Assembly (NCBI RefSeq): GCF_003096675.1
Contig: NZ_QEKW01000001.1
Coordinates: 744,001-808,000, forward strand
Direction: 5' to 3'
Origin: Actinomycetospora cinnamomea
GTDB lineage: Bacteria > Actinomycetota > Actinomycetes > Mycobacteriales > Pseudonocardiaceae
Length of the DNA stretch: 64,000 bases
A program made the translations under genes and the position numbers. The notes below the pieces were generated by a model that worked only from the letters and a program-made list of their open reading frames with translations, was not told where the DNA came from and did not search any database. This document shows positions 15,582-24,424 of the stretch, piece after piece. Positions within the stretch are counted from its first letter, which is position 1. Every line of letters starts with the position of its first letter.

Positions 15582-18500
15582 GTGTCGAGTAGTAGTTCGA
15601 CCGCGCAGTTCGGACCCAACGAGTGGCTGGTCGACGAGATGTACCAGCGCTACCTCGCCGACCCCGGCTCGGTCGACGCGGCCTGGCACGAGTTCTTCGC
15701 CGACTACGCCCCCTCCGACGGTGCCGACGCCGCCGACGGCGCCGGCCAGGGTGGCGGCCAGGGTGCCCCGGCCACGGGCGCCGACGCGTCCACCGGCGCG
15801 CCGGCCACGAGCGGTGCCACCGCGCCGCCGGCGCCGACCGATGCCGCGCCCTCCGGGGCGCCGAGCGCCACCGCGTCCACCACAGCGTCCACCACCGAGA
15901 CGGGCTCCACCGGCTCCTCCACCGCGTCCGCCCCGTCCGGGAGCAACGGCCAGGCCGACGGCGGGTCGAGCAGCGGCACCGGCACGTCGAGCAGCACCTC
16001 CACGACCTCCGGCAACGGCAGCGCGCCCACCCGCAGCGGCAGCTCCGGTGGCGGCACCGGCTCCCAGGCCTCGGCCGCGGGCCGGGCGACGTCGTCGCGC
16101 ACCGGTGAGGACGCACCCGCGAGCAAGCCCGCCGCGGGCACCACGAGCCCGGCGAAGTCGGCGCAGCCCGGCGCGGGCGACGGCACCGCCGAGACGACGA
16201 AGCCGCTGCGTGGCGCCGCGAACGCGATCGCGAAGAACATGACCGCGTCGCTGCAGCTGCCGACCGCCACGAGCGTGCGCGCGGTGCCGGCGAAGCTGCT
16301 CGCCGACAACCGGATCGTGATCAACAACCACCTGCGGCGGACGCGCGGCGGGAAGGTGTCGTTCACCCACCTGCTGGGCTACGCGATGGTCAAGGCCCTC
16401 GCGGACTTCCCGAACATGAACCGCCACTTCGGCGAGGACGACAAGGGCAAGCCCGCCGTCGTCGACCCGGGCCACGTCAACCTCGGCCTGGCGATGGACC
16501 TGCAGGGCAAGGACGGCTCGCGCTCGCTGGTGGTCGTGGCCCTCAAGGGCTGCGAGCACATGAGCTTCTCGCAGTTCTGGGCCGCCTACGAGGACATGGT
16601 GCGCAAGGCGCGCACGAACAAGCTGACCGCGGAGGACTTCTCCGGCGTCACGATCTCGCTGACCAACCCGGGCACCATCGGCACCAACCACTCGGTGCCG
16701 CGCCTGACCGTCGGGCAGGGCACGATCGTCGGCGTCGGCGCGATGGAGTACCCCGCCGAGTTCCAGGGGGCGAGCGAGGAGAAGCTCGCCGAGATGGGCA
16801 TCAGCAAGATCATCACGCTGACGTCCACGTACGACCACCGGATCATCCAGGGCGCGGAGTCGGGCGACTTCCTGCGCCGGATCCACCACCTCGTGCTCGG
16901 CGAGGACGACTTCTACGACGAGATCTTCGCGTCGCTGCGCATCCCGTACGAGCCGATCCGCTGGCGCCAGGACCTGCCGTCGTCGCAGATCGACCGCACC
17001 GCCCGGATCATCGAGCTGATCGACGCCTACCGCACGCGCGGCCACCTCATGGCCGACACCGACCCGCTGTCGCACCCCCAGCGCAAGCACCCCGACCTCG
17101 ACATCGCGTCGCACGGGCTCACGCTGTGGGATCTCGACCGCGAGTTCCCCGTCGACGGGTTCGCGGGCAGCAGCTGCATGAAGCTGCGCGACGTCCTCGG
17201 CCGGCTGCGCGACTCGTACTGCCGCACCATCGGCGTCGAGTACATGCACATCCTCGACCCCGAGAAGCGTGCGTGGCTGCAGGAGCGCATCGAGAAGCCG
17301 CACGAGAAGGTGCCGGTCGCCGAGCAGAAGTACATCCTCTCCAAGCTCAACGCGGCCGAGGCGTTCGAGGCGTTCCTGCAGACCAAGTACGTCGGGCAGA
17401 AGCGGTTCTCGCTCGAGGGCGCCGAGACCGTGATCCCGCTGCTCGACGCCGTGCTCGACACCGCGGCGGCGCACGAGCTGGACGAGGTCGTCATCGGCAT
17501 GCCCCACCGCGGGCGGCTCAACGTGCTCGCCAACATCGTCGGCAAGCCCGTGTCGCAGATCTTCCGCGAGTTCGAGGGCAACCTCGACCCGGGCCAGGCG
17601 CACGGCTCCGGCGACGTGAAGTACCACCTCGGCGCCGAGGGCAAGTTCTTCCGCATGTTCGGCGACGGCGAGACGACGGTGTCGCTGACCAGCAACCCGT
17701 CACACCTCGAGGCCGTCAACCCGGTGCTGCAGGGCATCGTGCGCGCCAAGCAGGACATGCTCGACAAGGGCCCCGACGGCTTCACGGTGCTGCCGGTGAC
17801 CCTGCACGGCGACGCCGCGTTCGCCGGCCAGGGCGTGGTCGCCGAGACGCTGAACCTCGCGCTGCTGCGCGGCTACCGCACCGGCGGCACGGTGCACGTG
17901 GTCGTCAACAACCAGGTCGGTTTCACCACGGCGCCCGAGCACACCCGCTCGTCGCAGTACTGCACCGACGTCGCGAAGATGATCGACGCGCCGGTCTTCC
18001 ACGTGAACGGCGACGACCCCGAGGCCTGTGTCTGGGTGGCCCGGCTGGCGGTGGAGTTCCGCGAGCGCTGGAACTCCGACGTCGTGATCGACATGATCTG
18101 CTACCGGCGCCGGGGCCACAACGAGGGCGACGACCCCTCGATGACCCAGCCGGAGATGTACGACGTCATCGACAGCAAGCGCTCGGTGCGCAAGACCTAC
18201 ACCGAGTCGCTGATCGGCCGCGGCGACATCTCGCTCGAGGAGGCCGAGCACGCGCTGCGCGACTACGGCAGCCAGCTCGAGCACGTGTTCAACGAGGTCC
18301 GGGAGCTCGAGAAGGCCGACCCCGAGCCCAGCCCCTCGGTGGAGTACGAGCAGGCGGTGCCGAACTCCCTGCAGACCGCGGTGCCGCTCGACGTCATCCA
18401 GCGCATCGCCCGCGCGCACACCGAGCTCCCCGAGGGCTTCGCGGTGCACCCGCGGGTCAAGCCGGTGCTCGACCGGCGCGGCAAGGCCGCGGCGACCGAC

Positions 18501-19565
18501 ACCGAGGAGGGCATCGACTGGGCCTACGCGGAGCTGCTCGCGTTCGGGTCGCTGCTCATCGACGGCAAGCTCGTGCGCCTGTCCGGCCAGGACTCGCGGC
18601 GTGGCACGTTCGTCCAGCGCCACTCCGTGGTCATCGACCGCCACGACGGCGAGGAGTACGTGCCGCTGCGCCACCTGACCGCCGACCAGGGCCGGTTCAT
18701 GCCCTACGACTCGGCGCTGTCGGAGTTCGCGGCGGTCGGCTTCGAGTACGGCTACTCGGTGGCCAACACCGACGCGCTGGTGCTGTGGGAGGCGCAGTTC
18801 GGCGACTTCGTCAACGGCGCCCAGTCGATCATCGACGAGTTCATCTCGTCCGGTGAGGCCAAGTGGGGTCAGACCTCGGACGTCGTGCTGCTGCTGCCGC
18901 ACGGCCACGAGGGTCAGGGCCCCGACCACACCTCGGGGCGCATCGAGCGGTTCCTGACGCTGTGCGCCGAGGGGTCGATGACGGTCGCGGTGCCGTCGAG
19001 CCCGGCGAACTACTTCCACCTGCTGCGCCGCCACGCCACCGACGGCGTGCGCCGCCCGCTCATCGTGTTCACCCCGAAGTCGATGCTGCGGAACAAGGCG
19101 GCGGTCAGCCGCGTCGAGGACTTCACCTCGGGCGGCTACCGGCCGATCCTCGACGACCCGGCCTTCGCCGACGGCAGCACCGGTCACAGCACCGACGGGG
19201 TCACGCGCCTGCTGCTCTGCGCCGGCAAGATCTACTACGAGCTGGTCGCGGCGCGCGAGAAGGCGGGCCGCACGCACGACACCGCGATCGTGCGCATGGA
19301 GCAGCTCTACCCGGTGGCCACCGAGGAGCTGACCGCGGTGCTCGACCGGTACCCGAACGCCGGCGACGTCCGGTGGGTGCAGGAGGAGCCGGCGAACCAG
19401 GGCGCCTGGCCGTTCCTGGGCCTGTGGCTGCCGGAGCGGATGAACGGCCGCCTGCCCTCCCTCAAGCGCGTGTCCCGGCGCCGCATGGCCGCCCCGGCGG
19501 CCGGTGTGGCCAAGGTGCACGAGGTGGAGCAGAAGGCGCTCATCGCCGAGGCCCTGGCCGACTGA
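15582..19565 (+). CDS. kgd: Multifunctional 2-oxoglutarate metabolism enzyme (2-oxoglutarate dehydrogenase E1 with E2-like domain)
   Basis: 1327 residues from GTG at 15582 ([20 protein letters not shown]), chosen over the TTG at 15564 by similarity to the mycobacterial N-terminus GQNEWLVEEMY. The order is: N-terminal docking helix; a Ser/Thr/Ala/Gly-rich linker (about 46-205); an E2-type succinyltransferase domain ending in [14 protein letters not shown] near 417; then the thiamine-diphosphate E1 domain with [14 protein letters not shown] near 638 and [11 protein letters not shown] near 843, and the C-terminal transketolase-like part. The enzyme oxidatively decarboxylates 2-oxoglutarate in the TCA cycle and can form 2-hydroxy-3-oxoadipate. 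It is longer than the 1231-residue M. tuberculosis protein, mostly through the linker. It is followed 20 bases later by a DUF6104 gene. Confidence 0.96.
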   Translation: MSSSSSTAQFGPNEWLVDEMYQRYLADPGSVDAAWHEFFADYAPSDGADAADGAGQGGGQGAPATGADASTGAPATSGATAPPAPTDAAPSGAPSATASTTASTTETGSTGSSTASAPSGSNGQADGGSSSGTGTSSSTSTTSGNGSAPTRSGSSGGGTGSQASAAGRATSSRTGEDAPASKPAAGTTSPAKSAQPGAGDGTAETTKPLRGAANAIAKNMTASLQLPTATSVRAVPAKLLADNRIVINNHLRRTRGGKVSFTHLLGYAMVKALADFPNMNRHFGEDDKGKPAVVDPGHVNLGLAMDLQGKDGSRSLVVVALKGCEHMSFSQFWAAYEDMVRKARTNKLTAEDFSGVTISLTNPGTIGTNHSVPRLTVGQGTIVGVGAMEYPAEFQGASEEKLAEMGISKIITLTSTYDHRIIQGAESGDFLRRIHHLVLGEDDFYDEIFASLRIPYEPIRWRQDLPSSQIDRTARIIELIDAYRTRGHLMADTDPLSHPQRKHPDLDIASHGLTLWDLDREFPVDGFAGSSCMKLRDVLGRLRDSYCRTIGVEYMHILDPEKRAWLQERIEKPHEKVPVAEQKYILSKLNAAEAFEAFLQTKYVGQKRFSLEGAETVIPLLDAVLDTAAAHELDEVVIGMPHRGRLNVLANIVGKPVSQIFREFEGNLDPGQAHGSGDVKYHLGAEGKFFRMFGDGETTVSLTSNPSHLEAVNPVLQGIVRAKQDMLDKGPDGFTVLPVTLHGDAAFAGQGVVAETLNLALLRGYRTGGTVHVVVNNQVGFTTAPEHTRSSQYCTDVAKMIDAPVFHVNGDDPEACVWVARLAVEFRERWNSDVVIDMICYRRRGHNEGDDPSMTQPEMYDVIDSKRSVRKTYTESLIGRGDISLEEAEHALRDYGSQLEHVFNEVRELEKADPEPSPSVEYEQAVPNSLQTAVPLDVIQRIARAHTELPEGFAVHPRVKPVLDRRGKAAATDTEEGIDWAYAELLAFGSLLIDGKLVRLSGQDSRRGTFVQRHSVVIDRHDGEEYVPLRHLTADQGRFMPYDSALSEFAAVGFEYGYSVANTDALVLWEAQFGDFVNGAQSIIDEFISSGEAKWGQTSDVVLLLPHGHEGQGPDHTSGRIERFLTLCAEGSMTVAVPSSPANYFHLLRRHATDGVRRPLIVFTPKSMLRNKAAVSRVEDFTSGGYRPILDDPAFADGSTGHSTDGVTRLLLCAGKIYYELVAAREKAGRTHDTAIVRMEQLYPVATEELTAVLDRYPNAGDVRWVQEEPANQGAWPFLGLWLPERMNGRLPSLKRVSRRRMAAPAAGVAKVHEVEQKALIAEALAD

Positions 19566-19585
19566 TGGGGCAGGACTAGCCGGCC

Positions 19586-19762
19586 GTGTACTTCACGGAC
19601 CGCGGGATCGAGGAGCTCGAGGACCGGCGGGGCGAGGAGGAGGTCAGCCTGGCGTGGCTGGCCGACCGCCTCCGCGCCTTCGTCGACGCCCACCCCGAGC
19701 ACGCCGGCGCGGCCGACCGCTTGGCGACCTTCCTCGCCCGCGACGACGAGGACCTCGACTAG
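19586..19762 (+). CDS. DUF6104 family small protein
   Basis: 58 residues from GTG at 19586, 20 bases after kgd. It begins VYFTDRGIEELEDRRG and continues EVSLAWLADRLRAFVD, then DRLATFLARDDEDLD at the end. This is the conserved pattern of the short actinobacterial DUF6104 family (YFTDRGIEEL...RRG and a terminal acidic tail). It is acidic, helical and has no signal or membrane segment. Its position directly behind kgd suggests co-transcription and perhaps a link to 2-oxoglutarate metabolism, but no function is known. The two large inverted repeats begin 13 bases after its stop. Confidence 0.8.
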   Translation: MYFTDRGIEELEDRRGEEEVSLAWLADRLRAFVDAHPEHAGAADRLATFLARDDEDLD

Positions 19763-19775
19763 CGCCCCGCCTGTT

Positions 19776-19828
19776 GCAGCGAACGGGTATCTCGCTGCTT
19801 CTATGCGTACGAGATACCCGTTCGCTGC
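19776..19828 (-). repeat. 53-nt palindromic repeat, left copy
   Basis: Perfect 19-base inverted repeat: GCAGCGAACGGGTATCTCG (19776-19794) and its complement (19810-19828) around a 15-base loop containing CTGCTTCTA. Read on the minus strand it aligns without gaps to the element at 20915-20967 (40 of 53 bases identical by hand count). It lies between the DUF6104 stop and the convergent GTPase stop, so it could also act as a bidirectional terminator. Confidence 0.85.
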
Positions 19829-19853
19829 GGGGGCGAGCCGGACGCCGACCCGG

Positions 19854-20882
19854 TCAGACGGCGTCGAGCCGGTCGGACTCCTCGTACCGCAGCACGGGCA
19901 GCAGGGACGGCTCGCCGGTCGCGGGGTCGGCGGCGCAGGCGTCGAGTGCGGAGCGCAGTTCGGCCTCGTCGAGCCCAGCCCCGAGGAACACCAGCCGGAC
20001 GCCGGCGACGTCGACCGAGCGTGGCGCCGGCCGCACCCGGATCGCCGCCCCGACGGTCTGCACCACGAACGGCGCGGCGCCCGGGAACCGGACCACGCCC
20101 TTCGACCTGAACACGCCGGTCGGACCCGCCTCGAGGAACGCGGCGAACCGTGCCGGGTCGAGGGGGGCGTCCCGTTCGACAGCGACGCTCTCCGCCGCAC
20201 TGTGCGGGTGCTCGTGACCGGGGTCCTCGCGCAGCAGCGCGTCGAACGAGAGCTGGCCCGACCGGGACCGGCGACGGCGGGCCGGCGGGTCGACGAGCAG
20301 CGCCGGGTCGAGAGCCCCGCGGACCACTGGGAGCACCGGTCCGGGAGCGATCGACCGCAGGGACGCGAGCAACGGAGTGGGGTCCTCGACGCGGTCGACC
20401 TGGTTGAGGACCACGAGGTCGGCGAGGCGGACCGAGCCGTCGTGCTCCGCGCCCACGGCCCCCTCCACGGCCCCCTCCACGGCACTGACCACCACGACGA
20501 GCCCGCCGTACGCCGCGTGCCGCGCCTCCCCCGCGATCGCGTCGAGCAGCAGGCGCACGAGCTCGCGGGGCTCGGCGAGGCCGCTGGCCTCCACCACGAC
20601 GAGATCGAGGCGCGTCCGCGGCGCGGTCAGCTCGGCGAGCAGCGCGGCGAGCCCGTTCGCGTCGGTGGTGCAGCACAGGCAACCGTCGGCCAGCGACGTC
20701 ACGGCGCTGGCCTGCCCGGCCACGAGCATCGCATCGATCCCGATCGCCCCGAAGTCGTTGACCACGACGCCGATGCGGACACCGTCAGCCTGGCGCAGCA
20801 GGTGGTTGACCACCGTCGACTTGCCCGAACCCAGGTGGCCGGCGATCAGCACGACCGGGACGCGACGTGACACGCCGCCCAC
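19854..20882 (-). CDS. CobW/G3E family GTPase, putative metal chaperone
   Basis: 342 residues from GTG at 20882; a second GTG at 20873 is possible. The G1 loop GHLGSGKST lies near residue 15, followed by VVVNDFGAIGIDAML (switch region), the metal-binding CxCC motif in GCLCCTT near 66, and LNQVDRVED (NKxD variant with Gln). A His-rich linker (GHEHPHS) precedes a CobW C-terminal domain (about 245-335, with GVFRSKGVVRFPGA). G3E GTPases insert or allocate zinc, cobalt or nickel. Which metal is not readable; a zinc-responsive role is common. The gene stands alone and is bracketed by two inverted copies of a 53-nt palindromic repeat. Confidence 0.88.
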   Translation of the reverse strand: MGGVSRRVPVVLIAGHLGSGKSTVVNHLLRQADGVRIGVVVNDFGAIGIDAMLVAGQASAVTSLADGCLCCTTDANGLAALLAELTAPRTRLDLVVVEASGLAEPRELVRLLLDAIAGEARHAAYGGLVVVVSAVEGAVEGAVGAEHDGSVRLADLVVLNQVDRVEDPTPLLASLRSIAPGPVLPVVRGALDPALLVDPPARRRRSRSGQLSFDALLREDPGHEHPHSAAESVAVERDAPLDPARFAAFLEAGPTGVFRSKGVVRFPGAAPFVVQTVGAAIRVRPAPRSVDVAGVRLVFLGAGLDEAELRSALDACAADPATGEPSLLPVLRYEESDRLDAV

Positions 20883-20914
20883 TCTGACACGCAGCTCGCC
20901 GGCCTCGGGCCCCC

Positions 20915-20967
20915 GGTGCGAACGGGGAGTTCGCGCGCCTAGAAGCAGCGAACAGCGCGTTCGCTGC
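20915..20967 (+). repeat. 53-nt palindromic repeat, right copy
   Basis: This copy folds as two successive hairpins: GCGAAC-gggga-GTTCGC (20918-20934) and GCAGCGAAC-agcgc-GTTCGCTGC (20945-20967), separated by a stretch that includes TAGAA. It shares the core TAGAAGCAGCGA and both ends with the copy at 19776-19828, which is in the opposite orientation. It sits between the GTPase start and the stop of the osmoprotectant binding-protein gene. Confidence 0.85.
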
Positions 20968-20984
20968 GAAGGGCAAGGGCAGGG

Positions 20985-21911
20985 TCAGCCGATGCCGGCC
21001 GAGGCGAGCCAGTCGCGGGCGACCGTGGCCGGGTCGGGGCGGTCGGGGCCCGCGAGGCGGCGGTTGAGGTCGGTGAGCGTCGCGGTGTCGAGGCGCGCCG
21101 AGATCTGGTTCAGGGTGTCCGGCACGCGGGGGTCGGAGGTCTTGGCGCGGTTGATCAGCGGCACGACGTTCTGGGCGGCGAAGTTCGACCGTGGGTCCTC
21201 GAGCACGACGAAGTCGTTCTCGGGGATGGCGGCGTCGGTGGTGAACAGGTCGGCGGCCTGGACGGTGCCGTCGCGCAGGGCGGCCACGGTCAGCGGGCCA
21301 CCGGCGTCGAGGGCGCGGAACTCGCGGAACGTGCAGTTGTAGTTCCGCTGCAGGCCGGGGATGCCGTAGGGCCGCTCCTGGAACTCCGGCGGCCCGCCGA
21401 AGGTGATGGTGGGGCAGAGCGGGGCGAGGTCCTCGATCGACTGCAGGTCGTTCTGCGTCGCGAACGCGCGGGTGACGACGACGGCGTCCTTGTCCTGCGC
21501 GGCGCTGGGCTGGAGGAGCTGCAGCTGGGGCGGCAGCGCGGCGGTGAGCTGCTGGTAGACCTGGTCGGGCGCCGTGGCCGTCGCCTGCGGGTTCAGGAAC
21601 TGCAGCAGGTTGCCGGTGTACTCCGGCACGAGGTCGATCTCGCCGCGCTCGATCGCCGGGTAGTAGGTCTCGCGGCTGCCGATGCCGAAGCGCCGCTCGA
21701 CGGTGACGCCGCGTATCTCCAGGCCGGTCGCGTAGATCTCGGCGAGCAGCCGGCTCTCGGTGAAGTTGGCCGAGCCGATGCGGACCGTGCCCTGCGCGGA
21801 GGGGCCGGCCGGCTGCGTGGCCAGCGGATCGGAGTCGGCGCCGCACCCGGCGAGCAGCGCGCCGACGGCGAGGACGGCCGCGGCCAGCAGGGCGCGTGGG
21901 GATCGGATCAC
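20985..21911 (-). CDS. proX: Osmoprotectant (glycine betaine/choline) ABC transporter substrate-binding lipoprotein
   Basis: 308 residues from GTG at 21911, overlapping the permease stop as GTGA. The signal peptide ends in a lipobox VGALLAGCGAD, so the protein is lipid-anchored outside the membrane. VRIGSANFTESRLLAEIYA and IERGEIDLVPEYTGNLLQF are the typical OpuAC/ProX-type motifs; the tail AGPDRPDPATVARDWLASAG matches the C-terminal helix of this family. It captures quaternary amines for import by the three upstream-encoded components. It is the last gene of a four-gene operon, and a palindromic repeat lies 17 bases after its stop. The exact ligand is not readable. Confidence 0.85.
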   Translation of the reverse strand: MIRSPRALLAAAVLAVGALLAGCGADSDPLATQPAGPSAQGTVRIGSANFTESRLLAEIYATGLEIRGVTVERRFGIGSRETYYPAIERGEIDLVPEYTGNLLQFLNPQATATAPDQVYQQLTAALPPQLQLLQPSAAQDKDAVVVTRAFATQNDLQSIEDLAPLCPTITFGGPPEFQERPYGIPGLQRNYNCTFREFRALDAGGPLTVAALRDGTVQAADLFTTDAAIPENDFVVLEDPRSNFAAQNVVPLINRAKTSDPRVPDTLNQISARLDTATLTDLNRRLAGPDRPDPATVARDWLASAGIG

Positions 21912-22621
21912 GGTCGGGCCTCTCTGGTGGGGACGGGGTCGCTCTCGGGGCGGGCGGGCCGCAGCCGCAGGCGGTCGGGGCCGGGCGTGACGAGGCGCCC
22001 GAGGCCCTGGAGGACGAGCTCGACGACGATCGACAGCACCGCGACGACCAGCGCGCCGCCGAGCATCTGAGGGAAGTCGCGCAGGGCGAAGCCGTCGATG
22101 ATGTAGCGACCGAGGCCGCCGAGCCCGACGTAGGCGGCGATGGTGGCCGTCGCGATCACCTGCAGCGTCGCGAACCGCACGCCGCCGAGCACCAGCGGCA
22201 CGGCGGCGGGGACCTCGACCTGCAGCAGGATCTGCCGCTCGCGCATGCCCATGCCGCGCGCCGCGTCCACGGCGCCGCCGTCGGCCCCCGCCACGCCGGA
22301 GTAGGCACCGGCGAGCATCGGGGGGATCGCGAGCAGCACGAGCGCCAGGGTGGGGGCGAGCAGCCCGAGACCGAGCAGCAGGACGAACAGCACGAGCACA
22401 CCGAGCTCGGGCAGCGCGCGCAGGCCGTTGGCCACGCCCACGACGGCCAGCCCGCCCCGGCGGGTGTGACCGATGACCGCGCCCAACGGCAGGGCGATCA
22501 CCGCGGCGATGAGCACGGCCAGGGCCGTGTAGCCGAGGTGCTCGAGCACACGCACCGGGATGCCGTCGTCGCCGCTCCAGCGCCCGGGGGCGCCCAACCA
22601 CTCCACGAGCCCGCCGAGCAC
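21908..22621 (-). CDS. proZ: Osmoprotectant ABC transporter permease (second)
   Basis: 237 residues from GTG at 22621, two bases after the first permease stop. It has five to six membrane segments and the coupling-helix EAA-like motif GVAGADGGAVDAARGMGMRE followed by QILLQVEVPAAVPLVLGGVR, which is diagnostic of OpuC/ProW-type inner membrane subunits. It pairs with the other permease to form the membrane channel. The C-terminal tail after LVLQGLGRLV is Arg/Pro-rich and cytoplasmic. Its stop overlaps the start of the binding protein, showing translational coupling. Confidence 0.85.
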   Translation of the reverse strand: MLGGLVEWLGAPGRWSGDDGIPVRVLEHLGYTALAVLIAAVIALPLGAVIGHTRRGGLAVVGVANGLRALPELGVLVLFVLLLGLGLLAPTLALVLLAIPPMLAGAYSGVAGADGGAVDAARGMGMRERQILLQVEVPAAVPLVLGGVRFATLQVIATATIAAYVGLGGLGRYIIDGFALRDFPQMLGGALVVAVLSIVVELVLQGLGRLVTPGPDRLRLRPARPESDPVPTREARP

Positions 22622-22623
22622 GC

Positions 22624-23253
22624 CTACACCCCCGCCCGCGACCAGGGCGTGAGCCCGCGACCGAGGCCGAGCCACAGCGCGTCGAACAGGAACGCCAGCG
22701 CCACCGAGCCGACGACACCGGCGGCGACCATCAGCGGATAGGCCTGCTCGAAGCCGGAGGTCATCAAGGTGCCCAGAGAGTCGATGCCGACCAGCGCCCC
22801 CACCGTGACCAGCGAGAACGACGACACCGACGCGACGCGGACCCCGGCGGTGAGCACCGGGACGGCGAGCGGGAGCTGCACGCCGAGCAGCAGCCCCGCC
22901 GGCCGGTAGCCGACCGCGACCGCCGCCGTGGTGACCGTGTCGGGCACCGCGTCGAGGGCCTCGGCGACGCTGCGGACCAGCAGCGCGACCGTGTAGATCG
23001 TCAGCGTCAGCCCGACGTTGAGCGGACTGAGGATCGGCGTGCCCAGCACCACCGGGATGACGACGATCAGGGCGAGCGACGGGATGGTGTAGAGCGCGCC
23101 GGACAGCGGCACGAGGACCCGGCGCGCGACGGGCGAGCGGTGGGCCCACCAGCCCAGGGGCAGCGCGACGACCAGGCCCAGCAGCACGGGCACCACGGCC
23201 AGCAGCACGTGGGCGACGACGAGCTCGTCGATCTCATAGCCGAAGGCCCTCAC
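22624..23253 (-). CDS. proW: Osmoprotectant ABC transporter permease (first)
   Basis: 209 residues from GTG at 23253, overlapping the ATPase stop (GTGA at 23250-23253). There are about six hydrophobic segments. The coupling motif is SVAEALDAVPDTVTTAAVAV followed by GVQLPLAVPVLTAGVRVASV. Early LPLGWWAHRSPVARR is typical of OpuCB-type permeases. It works with the second permease and the upstream ATPase to import compatible solutes. Assignment as the first of two permeases rests on gene order. Confidence 0.85.
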   Translation of the reverse strand: MRAFGYEIDELVVAHVLLAVVPVLLGLVVALPLGWWAHRSPVARRVLVPLSGALYTIPSLALIVVIPVVLGTPILSPLNVGLTLTIYTVALLVRSVAEALDAVPDTVTTAAVAVGYRPAGLLLGVQLPLAVPVLTAGVRVASVSSFSLVTVGALVGIDSLGTLMTSGFEQAYPLMVAAGVVGSVALAFLFDALWLGLGRGLTPWSRAGV

Positions 23254-24368
23254 CGCGCGGGTTCCCGCTCCAGCAGGGCGAGCACGTCGTCGGCGGCGAC
23301 CCCGCCGCGGTAGCGCCCCTCGGCGTCGACCGCGACCCCGCAGCGCGCCGGCGAGCTGAGCGCGGCGTCGAGGGCGCCGCGCAGCGTGCCGGCGCCCTCC
23401 TGCACGCCGTCGCCCGCGTCGGTGGTGTAGACCGAGCCCAGGTCGTGGCGCCCGCCGTCCGGGGCCAGCCAGGCGACCGGACGCTCGGCGCCGTCGAGCA
23501 GCACCGTCCACTCCCCCGGCGGGTCGGCGCCCCCGTCGCGGCGCGTGGGCAGGTCGACCAGCGGGAGCGCCCCGGCCTCGACGAAGCCCAGCCGCCGGTA
23601 CCCGCGGTCGCGCCCGACGAACTCGGTGACGAACCCGTCCGCGGGGTGCGCGAGCAGCTCGGCGGGCGGCGCGAACTGCGCCAGCCGCCCGCCGACGCGC
23701 AGCACGGCCACGCGGTCGCCGAGGCGGATGGCCTCGTCGATGTCGTGGGTGACGAACAGGATGGTCTTGCCCAGCTCGGCCTGCAGTCGCAGCAGCTCGT
23801 CCTGCAGCTCGACACGCACCACCGGGTCGACCGCCGAGAACGGCTCGTCCATCAGCAGGACCGGCGCGTCGCCGGCCAGCGCGCGGGCGACGCCGACGCG
23901 CTGCTGCTGCCCGCCGGAGAGCTGCGCGGGCCAGCGCTGGGCGAGCGCGCCGTCGAGGCCGACCCGCTCGAGCACGGCGGCGGCCCGCGAGCGCGCCTCC
24001 CGACGCGACAGGCCCTGCAGCACCGGGACCGTCGCCACGTTGTCGATCACGCGGCGGTGCGGGAAGAGACCGGCCTGCTGGATGACGTAGCCGATGCCCA
24101 GGCGCAGCTGCGCCGGGTCGGCGTCGGCGACGTCCCGGCCGTCGAGGTGCACCGACCCCGAGGTCGGCTCCACCATGCGGTTGACCGTGCGCAGCGAGGT
24201 GGTCTTGCCGCAGCCCGAGGGCCCGACCAGCGCCGTGATCTCGCCCTCGCGGGCCGTCAGCGACAGCGACTCCAGGCCCACCGTGCCGTCGGCGAAGCGC
24301 TTCCCGACGTCCCGGAACTCGATCACGTGCAGGCCCCCGGGCTCCGCCGGCGGCACCGGGTCGGCCAC
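23250..24368 (-). CDS. proV: Osmoprotectant ABC transporter ATP-binding protein
   Basis: 372 residues as annotated from GTG at 24368. An internal GTG at 24326 gives VIEFRDVGKRFADG, a more typical N-terminus with GGGGGC upstream, and may be the true start. Walker A is LVGPSGCGKTTS, the Q-loop YVIQQAGLFPHR, the signature LSGGQQQRVGVARAL, Walker B VLLMDEPFSAVDP, and the H-loop LFVTHDIDEA. The C-terminal 120 residues resemble a degenerate CBS pair (PARCGVAVDAEGRYRGGVAA), the part that senses ionic strength in OpuA-type systems. First gene of the operon; the promoter should lie in 24369-24424, a gap of only 56 bases after the GGDEF gene. Confidence 0.88.
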   Translation of the reverse strand: MADPVPPAEPGGLHVIEFRDVGKRFADGTVGLESLSLTAREGEITALVGPSGCGKTTSLRTVNRMVEPTSGSVHLDGRDVADADPAQLRLGIGYVIQQAGLFPHRRVIDNVATVPVLQGLSRREARSRAAAVLERVGLDGALAQRWPAQLSGGQQQRVGVARALAGDAPVLLMDEPFSAVDPVVRVELQDELLRLQAELGKTILFVTHDIDEAIRLGDRVAVLRVGGRLAQFAPPAELLAHPADGFVTEFVGRDRGYRRLGFVEAGALPLVDLPTRRDGGADPPGEWTVLLDGAERPVAWLAPDGGRHDLGSVYTTDAGDGVQEGAGTLRGALDAALSSPARCGVAVDAEGRYRGGVAADDVLALLEREPAR

Positions 24369-24424
24369 CGAGTCGTCGCGAGGCTAGCCGGACCCCCCGA
24401 CACCCGCGACCGATCACGGGTGTC

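Noticed and set aside
20915-20967. LexA (SOS) boxes in the repeats because of GAAC...GTTC
   Set aside because: Spacing is five bases rather than four and flanking bases differ from the actinobacterial SOS box; the elements align to each other as repeats instead.
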